From Candidatus Micrarchaeota archaeon CG_4_10_14_0_2_um_filter_60_11 (GTDB lineage: Archaea; Micrarchaeota; Micrarchaeia; Norongarragalinales; Norongarragalinaceae): a DNA stretch of 5,948 nt. The notes beneath the pieces were generated by a model. The model ran no database searches, was not told where the DNA came from, and was given only the letters and a program-made list of their open reading frames with translations. Shown here piece after piece: positions 1 to 5,948 of the stretch (positions are counted from its first letter, which is position 1; each line of letters opens with the position of its first letter). The stretch is taken from positions 1 to 5,948 of the forward strand of contig PFPF01000024.1 of assembly GCA_002792915.1 (NCBI GenBank), read 5' to 3'. Made by a program: the position numbers and the translations under genes.

Positions 1-1011
1 TTGAGGTATGCTTACGCGAACGCCCGCGTCAAGGGCATGAAGAGCAAGCTGCTGCCCGCCGCCAAGGTGCGGGAACTGCTCGCCGTGGACAGCGTGGACT
101 CGGTCATAGGCCTGCTCGAGGACTCGGCGTACAAGCGCGAGTTCGTGGAATGCTCCACGCGCTACAGGGGCATCGAGCTCGTCGGAAAGGCGCTGGCGCT
201 CAACATGGCGCGCACGCTCGCGACCGTGAACCGCATACTGCCGGAGCACGCGCAGGACGCGTTCCGCACGCTCGCGGGCCTGTGGGTGCTCGAGGACTTG
301 GGCAAGGTGCTTTCCAAGAAGGCAGCAGGTGAAGCGGTTGATGAAACGGAGCTGTCGCTGGTGGACGACAAGTATGCGCCGTTGCTGCTCAAGCTGGCCA
401 AGGCGCGCGACTTGCGCGAGTGCGCTAAGCTGCTGCAGAACCAAGAATTCGCGGACGACGAGGCGCTGGCAAAACTGGCGGAGGGCGACCCGCGGATGGT
501 GCTGGCGGGCGCGGACGGGTATTACTGGAAGCGGACGGTTTCGAACACGCTGGCTTCGGGAGACGCGCAACTGCTGCGAATCAACAGGGCGCGCGTTGAC
601 GCGAAGAACGCGCTCATCATCCTGCGCCTCAAGCGCGACGGAATTCCGGCCGACGAAATCAGGAAGCGCCTGCTGCCGTCGTTCGTGGGCAGCCGCTACA
701 ACGCGATAATCGAGGCTGGCGACTTGAACGCGTCGATAGACTTGGCGGCGAAGATGCTGGGCGTCCCCGAAAGCGCGGCTGCGGCGGCAAAGCAGGGGCG
801 CCTGTCGGCGCTTGAAGTGGCGATCGAACGCGGGCTGGTAGAGCGCGTGCTGCGCGAGTCGCGGCTGAGCGTGCTGGGCATGGGCGCGATAACCGGCTTC
901 CTGTACCTGAAGTGGACGGAAATCGGGAACATTCGCAAGATTGCGTATGCGACGCATTACGGCTTGAAGGAAGAATTGGGAGACACGGTTTTCACGGTGA
1001 AGGCAAGTTGA
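1..1011 (+). CDS. atpC: A-type ATP synthase subunit C (rotor-to-ring coupling subunit)
   Basis: Subunit C of the archaeal A-type ATP synthase is the funnel-shaped, all-helical protein that seats the central shaft (D and F) on the membrane K ring. It is related to V-ATPase subunit d. The 336-residue product is close to the family's usual length. It shows the characteristic N-terminal stretch YANARVKGMKSKLL at residues 5-18 and the C-terminal LKWTEIGNIRKIA segment at 303-315. A basic helix with RVDAKNALIILRLKR lies near residues 198-212. The TTG at base 1 gives an N-terminus of the expected length, and the next in-frame ATG (codon 13) would cut off the conserved start. Because the window begins exactly here, its ribosome-binding site cannot be seen, and a slightly earlier start cannot be excluded. 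The stop codon overlaps the atpF start (TTGA). Family assignment is by recognition of conserved segments and operon position. Confidence 0.9.
   Translation: MRYAYANARVKGMKSKLLPAAKVRELLAVDSVDSVIGLLEDSAYKREFVECSTRYRGIELVGKALALNMARTLATVNRILPEHAQDAFRTLAGLWVLEDLGKVLSKKAAGEAVDETELSLVDDKYAPLLLKLAKARDLRECAKLLQNQEFADDEALAKLAEGDPRMVLAGADGYYWKRTVSNTLASGDAQLLRINRARVDAKNALIILRLKRDGIPADEIRKRLLPSFVGSRYNAIIEAGDLNASIDLAAKMLGVPESAAAAAKQGRLSALEVAIERGLVERVLRESRLSVLGMGAITGFLYLKWTEIGNIRKIAYATHYGLKEELGDTVFTVKAS
996..1000 (+). promoter_or_regulatory. Ribosome-binding site of atpF (GGTGA)
   Basis: GGTGA matches the complement of the archaeal 16S rRNA 3' end. It sits inside the last codons of atpC with a seven-base spacer to the TTG at 1008. 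This site supports the TTG start over the ATG at 912. Confidence 0.7.
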
Positions 1012-1328
1012 GCAAAATCGCGGTCATAGGGGACGGGGAGACCACGCTGGGCTTCGGCCTGGCGGGCGTGCGGCTTTGCGTGAGCTGCGACGAAACGAAC
1101 GCGAACGAAAAAGTGCGGGAGCTGCTCGCCAACGACGAAGTCGGCCTCGTGATAATGTCGCAGGACGCGTTGAAGTGGCTGTCGCACAAGGTGCGCAAGC
1201 AGGTAGATGCTTCTGTGAAGCCCGTCGTGATTACGATTCCCGGAAGGACGGCGCGCGAGTCCGCCGGTTCCGCCCAGCTGGGCAGGATGATAAAGCGCGC
1301 GATAGGAGTCGACTTGACTAAAGGGTGA
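1008..1328 (+). CDS. atpF: A-type ATP synthase subunit F (central stalk)
   Basis: Subunit F is a small alpha/beta (Rossmann-like) protein that binds subunit D in the rotating central stalk and modulates coupling. The 106-residue product begins with the family hallmark [19 protein letters not shown] at residues 3-21. It continues with a LVIMS beta strand and a PVVITIPG strand-turn near the C-terminus, as expected for this family. I chose the TTG at 1008. It places the conserved KIAVIGD at residue 3, overlaps the atpC stop by four bases (TTGA), and has GGTGA at 996-1000, seven bases upstream. An upstream ATG at 912 in the same frame would add 32 residues that read as atpC shadow (rich in R, H and G) and belong to no F subunit I know. 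The stop codon forms part of the ribosome-binding site of atpA. Confidence 0.92.
   Translation: MSKIAVIGDGETTLGFGLAGVRLCVSCDETNANEKVRELLANDEVGLVIMSQDALKWLSHKVRKQVDASVKPVVITIPGRTARESAGSAQLGRMIKRAIGVDLTKG
1324..1328 (+). promoter_or_regulatory. Ribosome-binding site of atpA, containing the atpF stop
   Basis: GGTGA lies five bases before the ATG at 1334. Its TGA is the stop codon of atpF, so a ribosome terminating on atpF stands on the site that starts atpA. This placement favours ATG 1334 over the in-frame GTG at 1325, which overlaps the same bases. Confidence 0.75.
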
Positions 1329-1333
1329 ATTGT

Positions 1334-3061
1334 ATGGGCAAAATTGCGAAAGTCAGCGGACCTTTGATTGTTGCGGACGAAATGCGGGGCTCGCAAATCA
1401 ACGAAGTCGTCAAAGTCGGCGACGCGGGCCTGCTCGGAGAAATAATCGCGCTAAAGGGCGACACGGCGAGCATACAGGTCTACGAGGACACCTCGGGGCT
1501 CAAGCCCGACGATGCGGTAAAGCTGTCGGGCGCGCCGCTGCAAGTCGAGCTGGGGCCCGGATTGCTGGGCACCGTGTTCGACGGCATCCAGCGCCCGCTC
1601 AACGCGGTCAAGGCCGCGAGCGGCGCGTTCATAAAGCGCGGAATCGAGGTGCCTTCGCTGGACCGCAAGAAAAAATGGGACTTCAAGCCCGCCGTGAAAA
1701 AGGGCGATGTTGTCGAGGGCGGCGACGTGCTCGGCACGGTGCAGGAATACAACATAACCCACCGCGTGCTCGTGCCTCCCAAGATGGCCAAGGGCAAGGT
1801 CGAGTCAATCGAGTCCGGCGCGTTTACCGTTGACGACGACATCGCGGTAATAGGCGGCGTCAAGGTGCAAATGATGCAGAAGTGGAGCGTGCGCGTCGCG
1901 CGGCCTTACAAGGAAAAGAAGCCGTTCACCCTGCCGCTCGTCACGGGCAAGCGCATCATCGACACTTTCTTCCCCGTAGCCAAGGGCGGCACTTCCGCAA
2001 TTCCGGGCCCGTTCGGCTCGGGCAAGACGGTCAACCAGCAGGACCTGGCGAAGTACGCCGACGCGGAAATAATCGTTTACATCGGCTGCGGCGAACGCGG
2101 CAACGAGATGACCGAAGTTCTCGCGGAGTTCCCGCACCTCATCGACCCGTCCACGGGCAAGCCGCTCATGGAGCGAACCGTGCTGATTGCGAATACTTCC
2201 AACATGCCCGTGGCCGCGCGCGAGGCGAGCATTTACACAGGAATAACCATCGCGGAGTACTTCCGCGACATGGGTTACTCGGTCGCGCTGATGGCGGACT
2301 CCACGAGCAGGTGGGCGGAAGCGTTGCGCGAGATTTCGGGGCGCCTGGAGGAAATGCCCGGCGAGGAAGGCTATCCCGCCTATCTGGGACGCAAGCTCGC
2401 GGAATTCTACGAGCGCGGCGGACGCATCGCCTGCCTGGGCTCGCAGGAGCGCGAGGGCGCAATCACAGTCGTCGGCGCGGTCTCTCCGCCAGGCGGCGAC
2501 ATTTCGGAACCAGTCTCGCAGGGCACGCTGCGCATCACGAAAGTGTTCTGGTGCCTTGACTCGTCGCTGTCGAGGCGCAGGCACTATCCCGCAATCAATT
2601 GGCTGAAATCCTACTCGCTTTACCACGACGACCTCGAGGACTGGTTCGAGAAGAACGTGTCCGCGGACTTCCCGCAACAGCGCAAGAAGGCGATGGAGCT
2701 CCTGCAAAAGGAGGAAGAACTCCAGAACATCGTGCAACTCATCGGCCCGGACGCGCTGCCCGAAAAGGAGCGCCTGATTCTGGAGGCGGCGAAGATGATT
2801 CGCGAGGACTTCCTCCAGCAGAACTCGTTCGAGGAAACCGACTGCTACACCACGCCCAAAAAGCAGTACCTGATGCTCAAGGCAATACTGCACTATTACG
2901 ACAAGGCGATTTCCGCGCTCGCCGCGGACGTGCCCTTCGAGAGCATCGTGAACGCGAAGGAAAAAGAGCAAATCTCGCAGCTCAAGCGCGTGCCCGAGAA
3001 GGAAATCGAAGCCAAAGTCAACGGGATAATCAAGTCCCTGGACGCGGCGCTGTCAAGGTGA
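1334..3061 (+). CDS. atpA: A-type ATP synthase catalytic subunit A
   Basis: This is the catalytic subunit; three copies alternate with B in the cytoplasmic A3B3 head and carry out ATP synthesis or hydrolysis. The 575-residue product has, in order: an N-terminal beta-barrel ([13 protein letters not shown] at 2-14); the A-specific non-homologous region (about 110-190, including KKWDF); the arched P-loop GPFGSGKT at 225-232 with K231; GERGNE at 253-258 with E254, 23 residues after the P-loop lysine and equivalent in spacing to the catalytic glutamate of Thermus thermophilus subunit A; the Walker B strand VALMAD at 317-322; PPGGD at 385-389; and [10 protein letters not shown] at 419-428, which fits the ATPase alpha/beta signature. 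All key residues are present, and no intein interrupts the P-loop. ATG 1334 is preferred because GGTGA lies five bases upstream and the protein then starts at the usual point. An in-frame GTG at 1325 would add three residues. The stop overlaps the atpB ribosome-binding site. Confidence 0.97.
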   Translation: MGKIAKVSGPLIVADEMRGSQINEVVKVGDAGLLGEIIALKGDTASIQVYEDTSGLKPDDAVKLSGAPLQVELGPGLLGTVFDGIQRPLNAVKAASGAFIKRGIEVPSLDRKKKWDFKPAVKKGDVVEGGDVLGTVQEYNITHRVLVPPKMAKGKVESIESGAFTVDDDIAVIGGVKVQMMQKWSVRVARPYKEKKPFTLPLVTGKRIIDTFFPVAKGGTSAIPGPFGSGKTVNQQDLAKYADAEIIVYIGCGERGNEMTEVLAEFPHLIDPSTGKPLMERTVLIANTSNMPVAAREASIYTGITIAEYFRDMGYSVALMADSTSRWAEALREISGRLEEMPGEEGYPAYLGRKLAEFYERGGRIACLGSQEREGAITVVGAVSPPGGDISEPVSQGTLRITKVFWCLDSSLSRRRHYPAINWLKSYSLYHDDLEDWFEKNVSADFPQQRKKAMELLQKEEELQNIVQLIGPDALPEKERLILEAAKMIREDFLQQNSFEETDCYTTPKKQYLMLKAILHYYDKAISALAADVPFESIVNAKEKEQISQLKRVPEKEIEAKVNGIIKSLDAALSR

Positions 3062-3062
3062 T
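3056..3062 (+). promoter_or_regulatory. Ribosome-binding site of atpB (AGGTGAT), containing the atpA stop
   Basis: AGGTGAT is a seven-base match to the anti-Shine-Dalgarno region, five bases before the ATG at 3068. The TGA at 3059-3061 is the stop codon of atpA. It is the strongest start signal in the operon that I can see. Confidence 0.78.
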
Positions 3063-3067
3063 TTTGG

Positions 3068-4471
3068 ATGATAAAGGAATACCAAACTGTTCGCGAAGTC
3101 TTCGGCCCCCTGGTTTTCGTAGAGGGAGTGGACGGCGCGGCTTACAACGAAATCGTGAACATCACGCTGCCCGACGGCGAAAAGAAAATGGGCCAAGTGC
3201 TCGAAACGCGCAAGGGCTTGGCGGTCATCCAAGTATTCGGCACGACCACCGGGCTGGACACCAAGAAGACGCGCGTGCGCTTCACCGGGGAAATGCTTCG
3301 CCTGCCCGTAAGCGACGAGATGCTCGGCCGCGTGTTCAACGGCACGGGCCAGCCGATTGACAACGGCCCGCCCATCGTTTCCAGCGAGAAGCTGGAAATC
3401 ATCGGCGCGGCAATCAACCCGGTCGCCCGCGCGCAGCCCCGCGACTTCATCCAGACGGGCATATCCACGATTGACGCCACGAACACGCTCGTGCGCGGGC
3501 AGAAGCTCCCGATTTTCTCGACGGCTGGGCTCCCGCACAACGAAATGGCAGTGCAAATCGCGAGGCAGGCGGCCGTGCGCGGAAGCGGCGAGGAATTCGT
3601 CGTCGTTTTTGCCGCGATGGGCATCACGCACGCGGAAGCCAACTTCTTCATGCGCAACCTGGAGGAAACTGGTGCGTTACAACGTTCCGTCATGTTCCTG
3701 AACCTGGCGAACGACCCTAGCATCGAACGGCTCGTGACGCCGAAGCTCGCGCTCACCGCGGCGGAATACCTGGCGTTCGAAAAGGGAATGCAGGTGCTCG
3801 TCATCCTCACGGACATGACAAACTACTGCGACTCGCTGCGCGAAATTTCCGCCGCGAGGCAGGAAGTCCCGGGGCGCCGCGGGTTCCCCGGCTACATGTA
3901 CACCGACCTCGCGAGCATTTACGAGCGCGCGGGCGTAATCCAAGGCCGCAAGGGCACGGTCACCCAATTCCCCATCCTGACCATGCCCGAGGAGGACATA
4001 ACGCACCCGATTCCCGACTTGACGGGCTACATCACCGAGGGGCAAATCGTGCTCAGCCGCGAGCTGCACCGCAAGAACATTTACCCGTGCGTCGACGTGC
4101 TGCCTTCGCTCTCCCGCCTAATGCAACTGGGAATCGGCGACAAGCGCACGCGCGACGACCACTCCGGCGTCGCCTCGCAACTTTACGCGGGCTACGCGGA
4201 AGGCCGCGACTTGCGCAACCTGGTGGCCGTCGTGGGCGAGGAGGCGTTGAGCGAGCGCGACAAGAAGTTCCTCGCCTTCGCGGACTCGTTCGAAAAGCGC
4301 TTCGTCAACCAAGGGGCGTACGAGAACCGAACCATTGAGAACTCCCTCGAGCTGGGCTGGGAACTGCTCTCGGCGTTGCCCGAAGGGGAGCTCAAGAGGG
4401 TAAAGCCGGAATTCATCAAGAAGTACGGCGCGAAGTACCGCGACGGCAACGCAAAGGGGGCTGCGAAATAG
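3068..4471 (+). CDS. atpB: A-type ATP synthase subunit B (non-catalytic, regulatory head subunit)
   Basis: Subunit B alternates with catalytic A in the A3B3 hexamer and supplies the arginine finger to the catalytic site. The 467-residue product is of normal family length. Where A has a P-loop, this protein has [10 protein letters not shown] at residues 149-158. It lacks the GKT lysine, which is the family's known degenerate loop and marks it as B rather than A. Other B features are [14 protein letters not shown] near 90-103, the Walker B-like strand [10 protein letters not shown], the [20 protein letters not shown] block, and [11 protein letters not shown] at 340-350, where R350 is in the position of the arginine finger. 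In that signature the second residue is Cys, where Pro is usual. The start ATG at 3068 is six bases past the atpA stop and follows a strong AGGTGAT. Confidence 0.97.
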   Translation: MIKEYQTVREVFGPLVFVEGVDGAAYNEIVNITLPDGEKKMGQVLETRKGLAVIQVFGTTTGLDTKKTRVRFTGEMLRLPVSDEMLGRVFNGTGQPIDNGPPIVSSEKLEIIGAAINPVARAQPRDFIQTGISTIDATNTLVRGQKLPIFSTAGLPHNEMAVQIARQAAVRGSGEEFVVVFAAMGITHAEANFFMRNLEETGALQRSVMFLNLANDPSIERLVTPKLALTAAEYLAFEKGMQVLVILTDMTNYCDSLREISAARQEVPGRRGFPGYMYTDLASIYERAGVIQGRKGTVTQFPILTMPEEDITHPIPDLTGYITEGQIVLSRELHRKNIYPCVDVLPSLSRLMQLGIGDKRTRDDHSGVASQLYAGYAEGRDLRNLVAVVGEEALSERDKKFLAFADSFEKRFVNQGAYENRTIENSLELGWELLSALPEGELKRVKPEFIKKYGAKYRDGNAKGAAK

Positions 4472-4474
4472 GCC

Positions 4475-5146
4475 ATGGCTAAAAGCGCCGCTTCACCGAC
4501 GCGCATGGCGCTGCTCAACACGAAGCAAAAGCTAGCGTTGAGCACGAAGGGCCACAAGCTCTTGAAACAGAAGCGCGACGCGCTCATACTCGAGTTCTTC
4601 GACGTGGTCAAGCAGGCGAAGGACCTGCGCACGCAGGCGGACGAGGCGTGCATAACCGCGTTTAAAAGCTTAGCCTTGTCGCAGGCGTTCCACGGTAAAG
4701 CATTTCTTGAGAACGCGGCGCGCAGCGCGGAGAAGGTACCCGAAATCGAGGTCACGGCAAAAAACATCATGGGCCTCAAGATTCCCCGCATCAAGGGCGT
4801 GAGCATCCACCGCAACATCCTCGAGCGCGGCTACGGGGTTGCCGGGACGGACGCCAAGTTCGACGAGACGGTGGCGAACTTCGAGAACGCCCTCAACCTC
4901 ATAATCAAGCTGGCGGAAACCGAGGTCGCATTGCTCCGCCTCCTTCAAGAGATTGAAAAAACCAGCAGGCGCACGAACGCTTTGGAGTACAACATCCAGC
5001 CCGAGCTGCGGGGCACCATAAAGTACATTACCTTATACCTGAACCAGCTGGAAGCCGAGCGCTTCGTTGGCCTGAAGCTGATGAAGACCAAGATGGCCAA
5101 GGCGGAAGAGGCCGAAGAGCTGGCGCAAGCCGCGGAAAAAGCCTAG
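4475..5146 (+). CDS. atpD: A-type ATP synthase subunit D (central rotor shaft)
   Basis: Subunit D is the long antiparallel coiled coil that rotates inside the A3B3 head and, with F, transmits torque to the membrane ring; it is the counterpart of gamma in F-type enzymes. The 223-residue product has the family N-terminal signature PTRMALL (residues 8-14) and GHKLLKQKRDALILEF at about 26-41. It also has RRTNALEY at 165-172, followed by the long C-terminal helix with TIKYI and LNQLEAERF. The central part (about 95-150) is the less conserved globular hairpin. The C-terminus ends in an Ala/Glu-rich helix. ATG 4475 lies three bases after the atpB stop. The only purine-rich run before it is GGGGG at 4456-4460, 14 bases away, so there is no convincing ribosome-binding site and initiation may depend on reinitiation after atpB. 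It is the last gene of the operon. Confidence 0.94.
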   Translation: MAKSAASPTRMALLNTKQKLALSTKGHKLLKQKRDALILEFFDVVKQAKDLRTQADEACITAFKSLALSQAFHGKAFLENAARSAEKVPEIEVTAKNIMGLKIPRIKGVSIHRNILERGYGVAGTDAKFDETVANFENALNLIIKLAETEVALLRLLQEIEKTSRRTNALEYNIQPELRGTIKYITLYLNQLEAERFVGLKLMKTKMAKAEEAEELAQAAEKA

Positions 5147-5161
5147 GCGCTCCGAGAAGCC

Positions 5162-5175
5162 AAAAAGCGAAAAAA
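5162..5175 (-). terminator. Probable T-tract terminator of the UPF0147 gene
   Basis: On the - strand, immediately after the stop codon at 5178-5180, the sequence reads as six Ts (5175-5170), a short CGC, then five Ts (5166-5162). Clustered T-tracts without a required hairpin are the known archaeal transcription terminator. For the + strand atp transcript I see no equally clear signal. A pyrimidine-rich stretch at about 5180-5205, inside the opposing gene, is the best candidate. Confidence 0.6.
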
Positions 5176-5177
5176 GC

Positions 5178-5438
5178 CTACTTCTTGATTTGCTCTTCCT
5201 TGAGGCTCTCGAGCTCGCTCAACAGGTTCCAGATGAGGGTGCGCGCGTGCATGGGCAGGTTGATGTCGTTGCTCACCGCGTCCAAGTCGTAAATCGCGCC
5301 CGACATCCCGGCGACCGGGTCGTCGCCTTCAGTCAATTTCTTTTTCGCGTCTGCGAGCGTGAGGCGCACGTTGCGCGGGACCGCCGAGTCGTCGATGAGC
5401 GAGTCCAGCAAGTCGGTCACGGGCTTCAGTTTGCGCAT
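5178..5438 (-). CDS. UPF0147 family protein (conserved archaeal, function unknown)
   Basis: The 86-residue product matches my memory of the archaeal UPF0147 family. It is a short helical protein with a VPRNVR segment (residues 20-25), a variable charged helix (AKKKLTEGDD, about 30-40), and the diagnostic C-terminal half with AIYDLDAVSNDINLPMHART and LIWNLLSELESL (about 48-78). I know of no established biochemical function, and none is claimed here. There is no signal peptide or membrane segment, so it is probably cytosolic. The ATG at 5436-5438 fits the family's length. On its own strand a GGGGAG (5454-5449) lies ten bases upstream as a plausible ribosome-binding site, and a TATA box is well placed further up. 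It is convergent with atpD, from which it is separated by 31 bases, and divergent from the gene at 5552, so it looks monocistronic. Confidence 0.88.
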   Translation of the reverse strand: MRKLKPVTDLLDSLIDDSAVPRNVRLTLADAKKKLTEGDDPVAGMSGAIYDLDAVSNDINLPMHARTLIWNLLSELESLKEEQIKK

Positions 5439-5486
5439 GGTTAATCGTCTCCCCTAAAAGCAGGCAGTAAGACTGTCGGGAAGAAA

Positions 5487-5494
5487 TTATATAA
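5487..5494 (-). promoter_or_regulatory. TATA box of the UPF0147 gene (TTATATAA)
   Basis: TTATATAA is a perfect palindrome in an otherwise GC-rich region. Read on the - strand it is preceded by purine-rich AAAAGGG, which suits an archaeal BRE. A start of transcription about 25 bases on, near 5464, would give a leader of roughly 25 bases containing the GGGGAG. The purine-rich flank sets its direction toward the UPF0147 gene, although the box itself is symmetrical. Confidence 0.62.
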
Positions 5495-5523
5495 CCCTTT
5501 TGAAGCGGCCGGGCGCTATGCTC

Positions 5524-5530
5524 TTTAAAT
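5524..5530 (+). promoter_or_regulatory. Candidate TATA box of the gene at 5552 (TTTAAAT)
   Basis: TTTAAAT resembles the archaeal TATA consensus. Its centre (5527) is 25 bases before the GTG at 5552, the distance at which archaeal transcription usually starts. That would put the transcript's 5' end at or next to the start codon, meaning a leaderless mRNA. The upstream flank is not notably purine-rich, so the BRE is weak. Confidence 0.5.
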
Positions 5531-5551
5531 CCCCGGCGCGGTAACCAATGC

Positions 5552-5948
5552 GTGGACTTCCCGGAACTCGACGGCAACCAGAAAATCGCGTTGGCTGCCT
5601 TAGCGCTGGCGGCGCTCGCAGCCCTGCTTTTCCTCACCGCGCAGGCCGGGCCACAAGACGGGGCGCAGAACGCCACGCAAACCAAGCTGCTCCAAACCGA
5701 AATAATCGCGAATCCGCCCCTCGTGCTGCGCTACGGCCCGAACGCGTCGGCCGAAATGCTGGAAATAACGAACAACGGCACGAACCCGTCAGACTTCGAC
5801 CTTTATTCGATAGTCCCGTCCGGGCGCGCGTCGGCTTACTCGCTCGTTAGCGTTGACAACAAGCCGCCGTCTCCCGGCGAAGCCGCTTTCCTGGCCGACC
5901 GCGTTGCCTTCAGGGATTCCATGCTGCTCGCGCCGAACGGCGTCAAGA
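5552..5948 (+). CDS. Unrecognised membrane-anchored or secreted protein, 3' end outside the window
   Basis: I do not recognise this gene. From GTG 5552 the frame is open for 132 codons to the window edge, with GC-rich third positions like its neighbours. The product has a short acidic N-terminus (DFPELDGNQ), then an Ala/Leu-rich hydrophobic segment at about residues 12-30 that could be a signal sequence or membrane anchor. After it comes a Gln/Ala/Thr-rich linker (about 31-49) and then a region of alternating hydrophobic and polar residues (LEITNNGTN at 70-78, FDLYSIVP at 82-89). This pattern recalls the beta-sandwich (Ig-like) domains common in archaeal surface proteins; that is inference from pattern only. 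N-glycosylation sequons occur at N40, N64 and N75. The N-terminus lacks the usual basic residues apart from K11, so cleavage and topology are uncertain. No convincing ribosome-binding site precedes the GTG, which fits a leaderless transcript. The ATG at 5548 is in another, Arg-rich shadow frame. Confidence 0.68.
   Translation, partial: MDFPELDGNQKIALAALALAALAALLFLTAQAGPQDGAQNATQTKLLQTEIIANPPLVLRYGPNASAEMLEITNNGTNPSDFDLYSIVPSGRASAYSLVSVDNKPPSPGEAAFLADRVAFRDSMLLAPNGVK

Noticed and set aside
912..1007. An ATG at 912 as the start of atpF
   Set aside because: It would add 32 residues translated from an overlapping frame of atpC that resemble no F subunit, while TTG 1008 gives the expected N-terminus, a TTGA overlap and a GGTGA at the right distance.
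1325..1333. GTG at 1325 as the start of atpA
   Set aside because: It forms a tempting GTGA overlap with the atpF stop, but the ATG at 1334 has GGTGA five bases upstream and starts the protein at the usual place. The three extra residues (start, Asn, Cys) have no support.
1805..2971. A 388-codon open frame on the - strand opposite atpA
   Set aside because: It lies wholly antisense to a gene with every catalytic motif intact. Its product is rich in Arg, Leu, Val and His with no recognisable domain, as expected from GC-rich third positions of the real gene read backwards.
3512..3541. Loss of the P-loop lysine in AtpB as a broken active site
   Set aside because: The degenerate loop is normal for non-catalytic B subunits. 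The gene is intact and keeps its arginine finger.
5190..5444. An 84-codon + strand frame opposite UPF0147
   Set aside because: It is the antisense shadow of a recognisable conserved family and has no identifiable features.
5548..5850. A 100-codon ATG frame on the + strand
   Set aside because: Its product is Arg- and Pro-rich with no domain, it overlaps the GTG 5552 frame, and the latter shows the hydrophobic segment, sequons and third-position GC bias of a real gene.
1..5948. Search for CRISPR repeats, tRNA or rRNA genes, insertion sequences, attachment sites or toxin-antitoxin pairs
   Set aside because: The window is densely coded by housekeeping genes. The only non-coding stretches (5147-5177 and 5439-5551) are short, and by eye show promoter and terminator elements but no repeats or structured RNA.

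Overview
The window is GC-rich archaeal DNA that carries the cytoplasmic (A1) half of an A-type ATP synthase operon. The archaeal assignment rests on four things. The gene order C-F-A-B-D is that of archaeal ATP synthase operons. The product at 5178-5438 matches UPF0147, a family I know only from archaea. Ribosome-binding sites are of the GGTGA type. TATA-like boxes, rather than bacterial -35/-10 elements, lie in the one intergenic promoter region. The lineage cannot be fixed from this sequence; a euryarchaeote or a member of a DPANN-type group would both fit.

Positions 1-5146 (+ strand) hold five tightly packed genes: atpC (TTG start at the window edge), atpF (TTG start, 4-base overlap with atpC), atpA (catalytic subunit), atpB (non-catalytic, arginine-finger subunit) and atpD (central rotor shaft). 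Gaps between them are -4, +5, +6 and +3 bases, so they are almost certainly one transcript. The membrane-sector and peripheral-stalk genes (usually H, I, K and E upstream of C) would lie before position 1. A and B form the A3B3 hexamer, D and F form the rotating shaft, and C couples the shaft to the membrane ring.

Positions 5147-5177 are a 31-base convergent gap with runs of A on the + strand. These read as T-tracts on the - strand and probably terminate the UPF0147 gene at 5178-5438 (- strand). Positions 5439-5551 are a divergent promoter region. It has a palindromic TTATATAA suited to the UPF0147 gene and a TTTAAAT box about 25 bases ahead of a GTG start at 5552. That GTG opens a gene that runs off the right edge. 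It encodes an unrecognised protein with a single N-terminal hydrophobic segment and three N-glycosylation-type sequons.

I see no mobile element, CRISPR array, RNA gene, intein or repeat, and no novel multi-gene system. The points worth a second look are the way stop codons are built into the next gene's ribosome-binding site, the match between start signals and subunit stoichiometry, the divergent promoter with a probably leaderless partner, and the unidentified exported or membrane-anchored protein.
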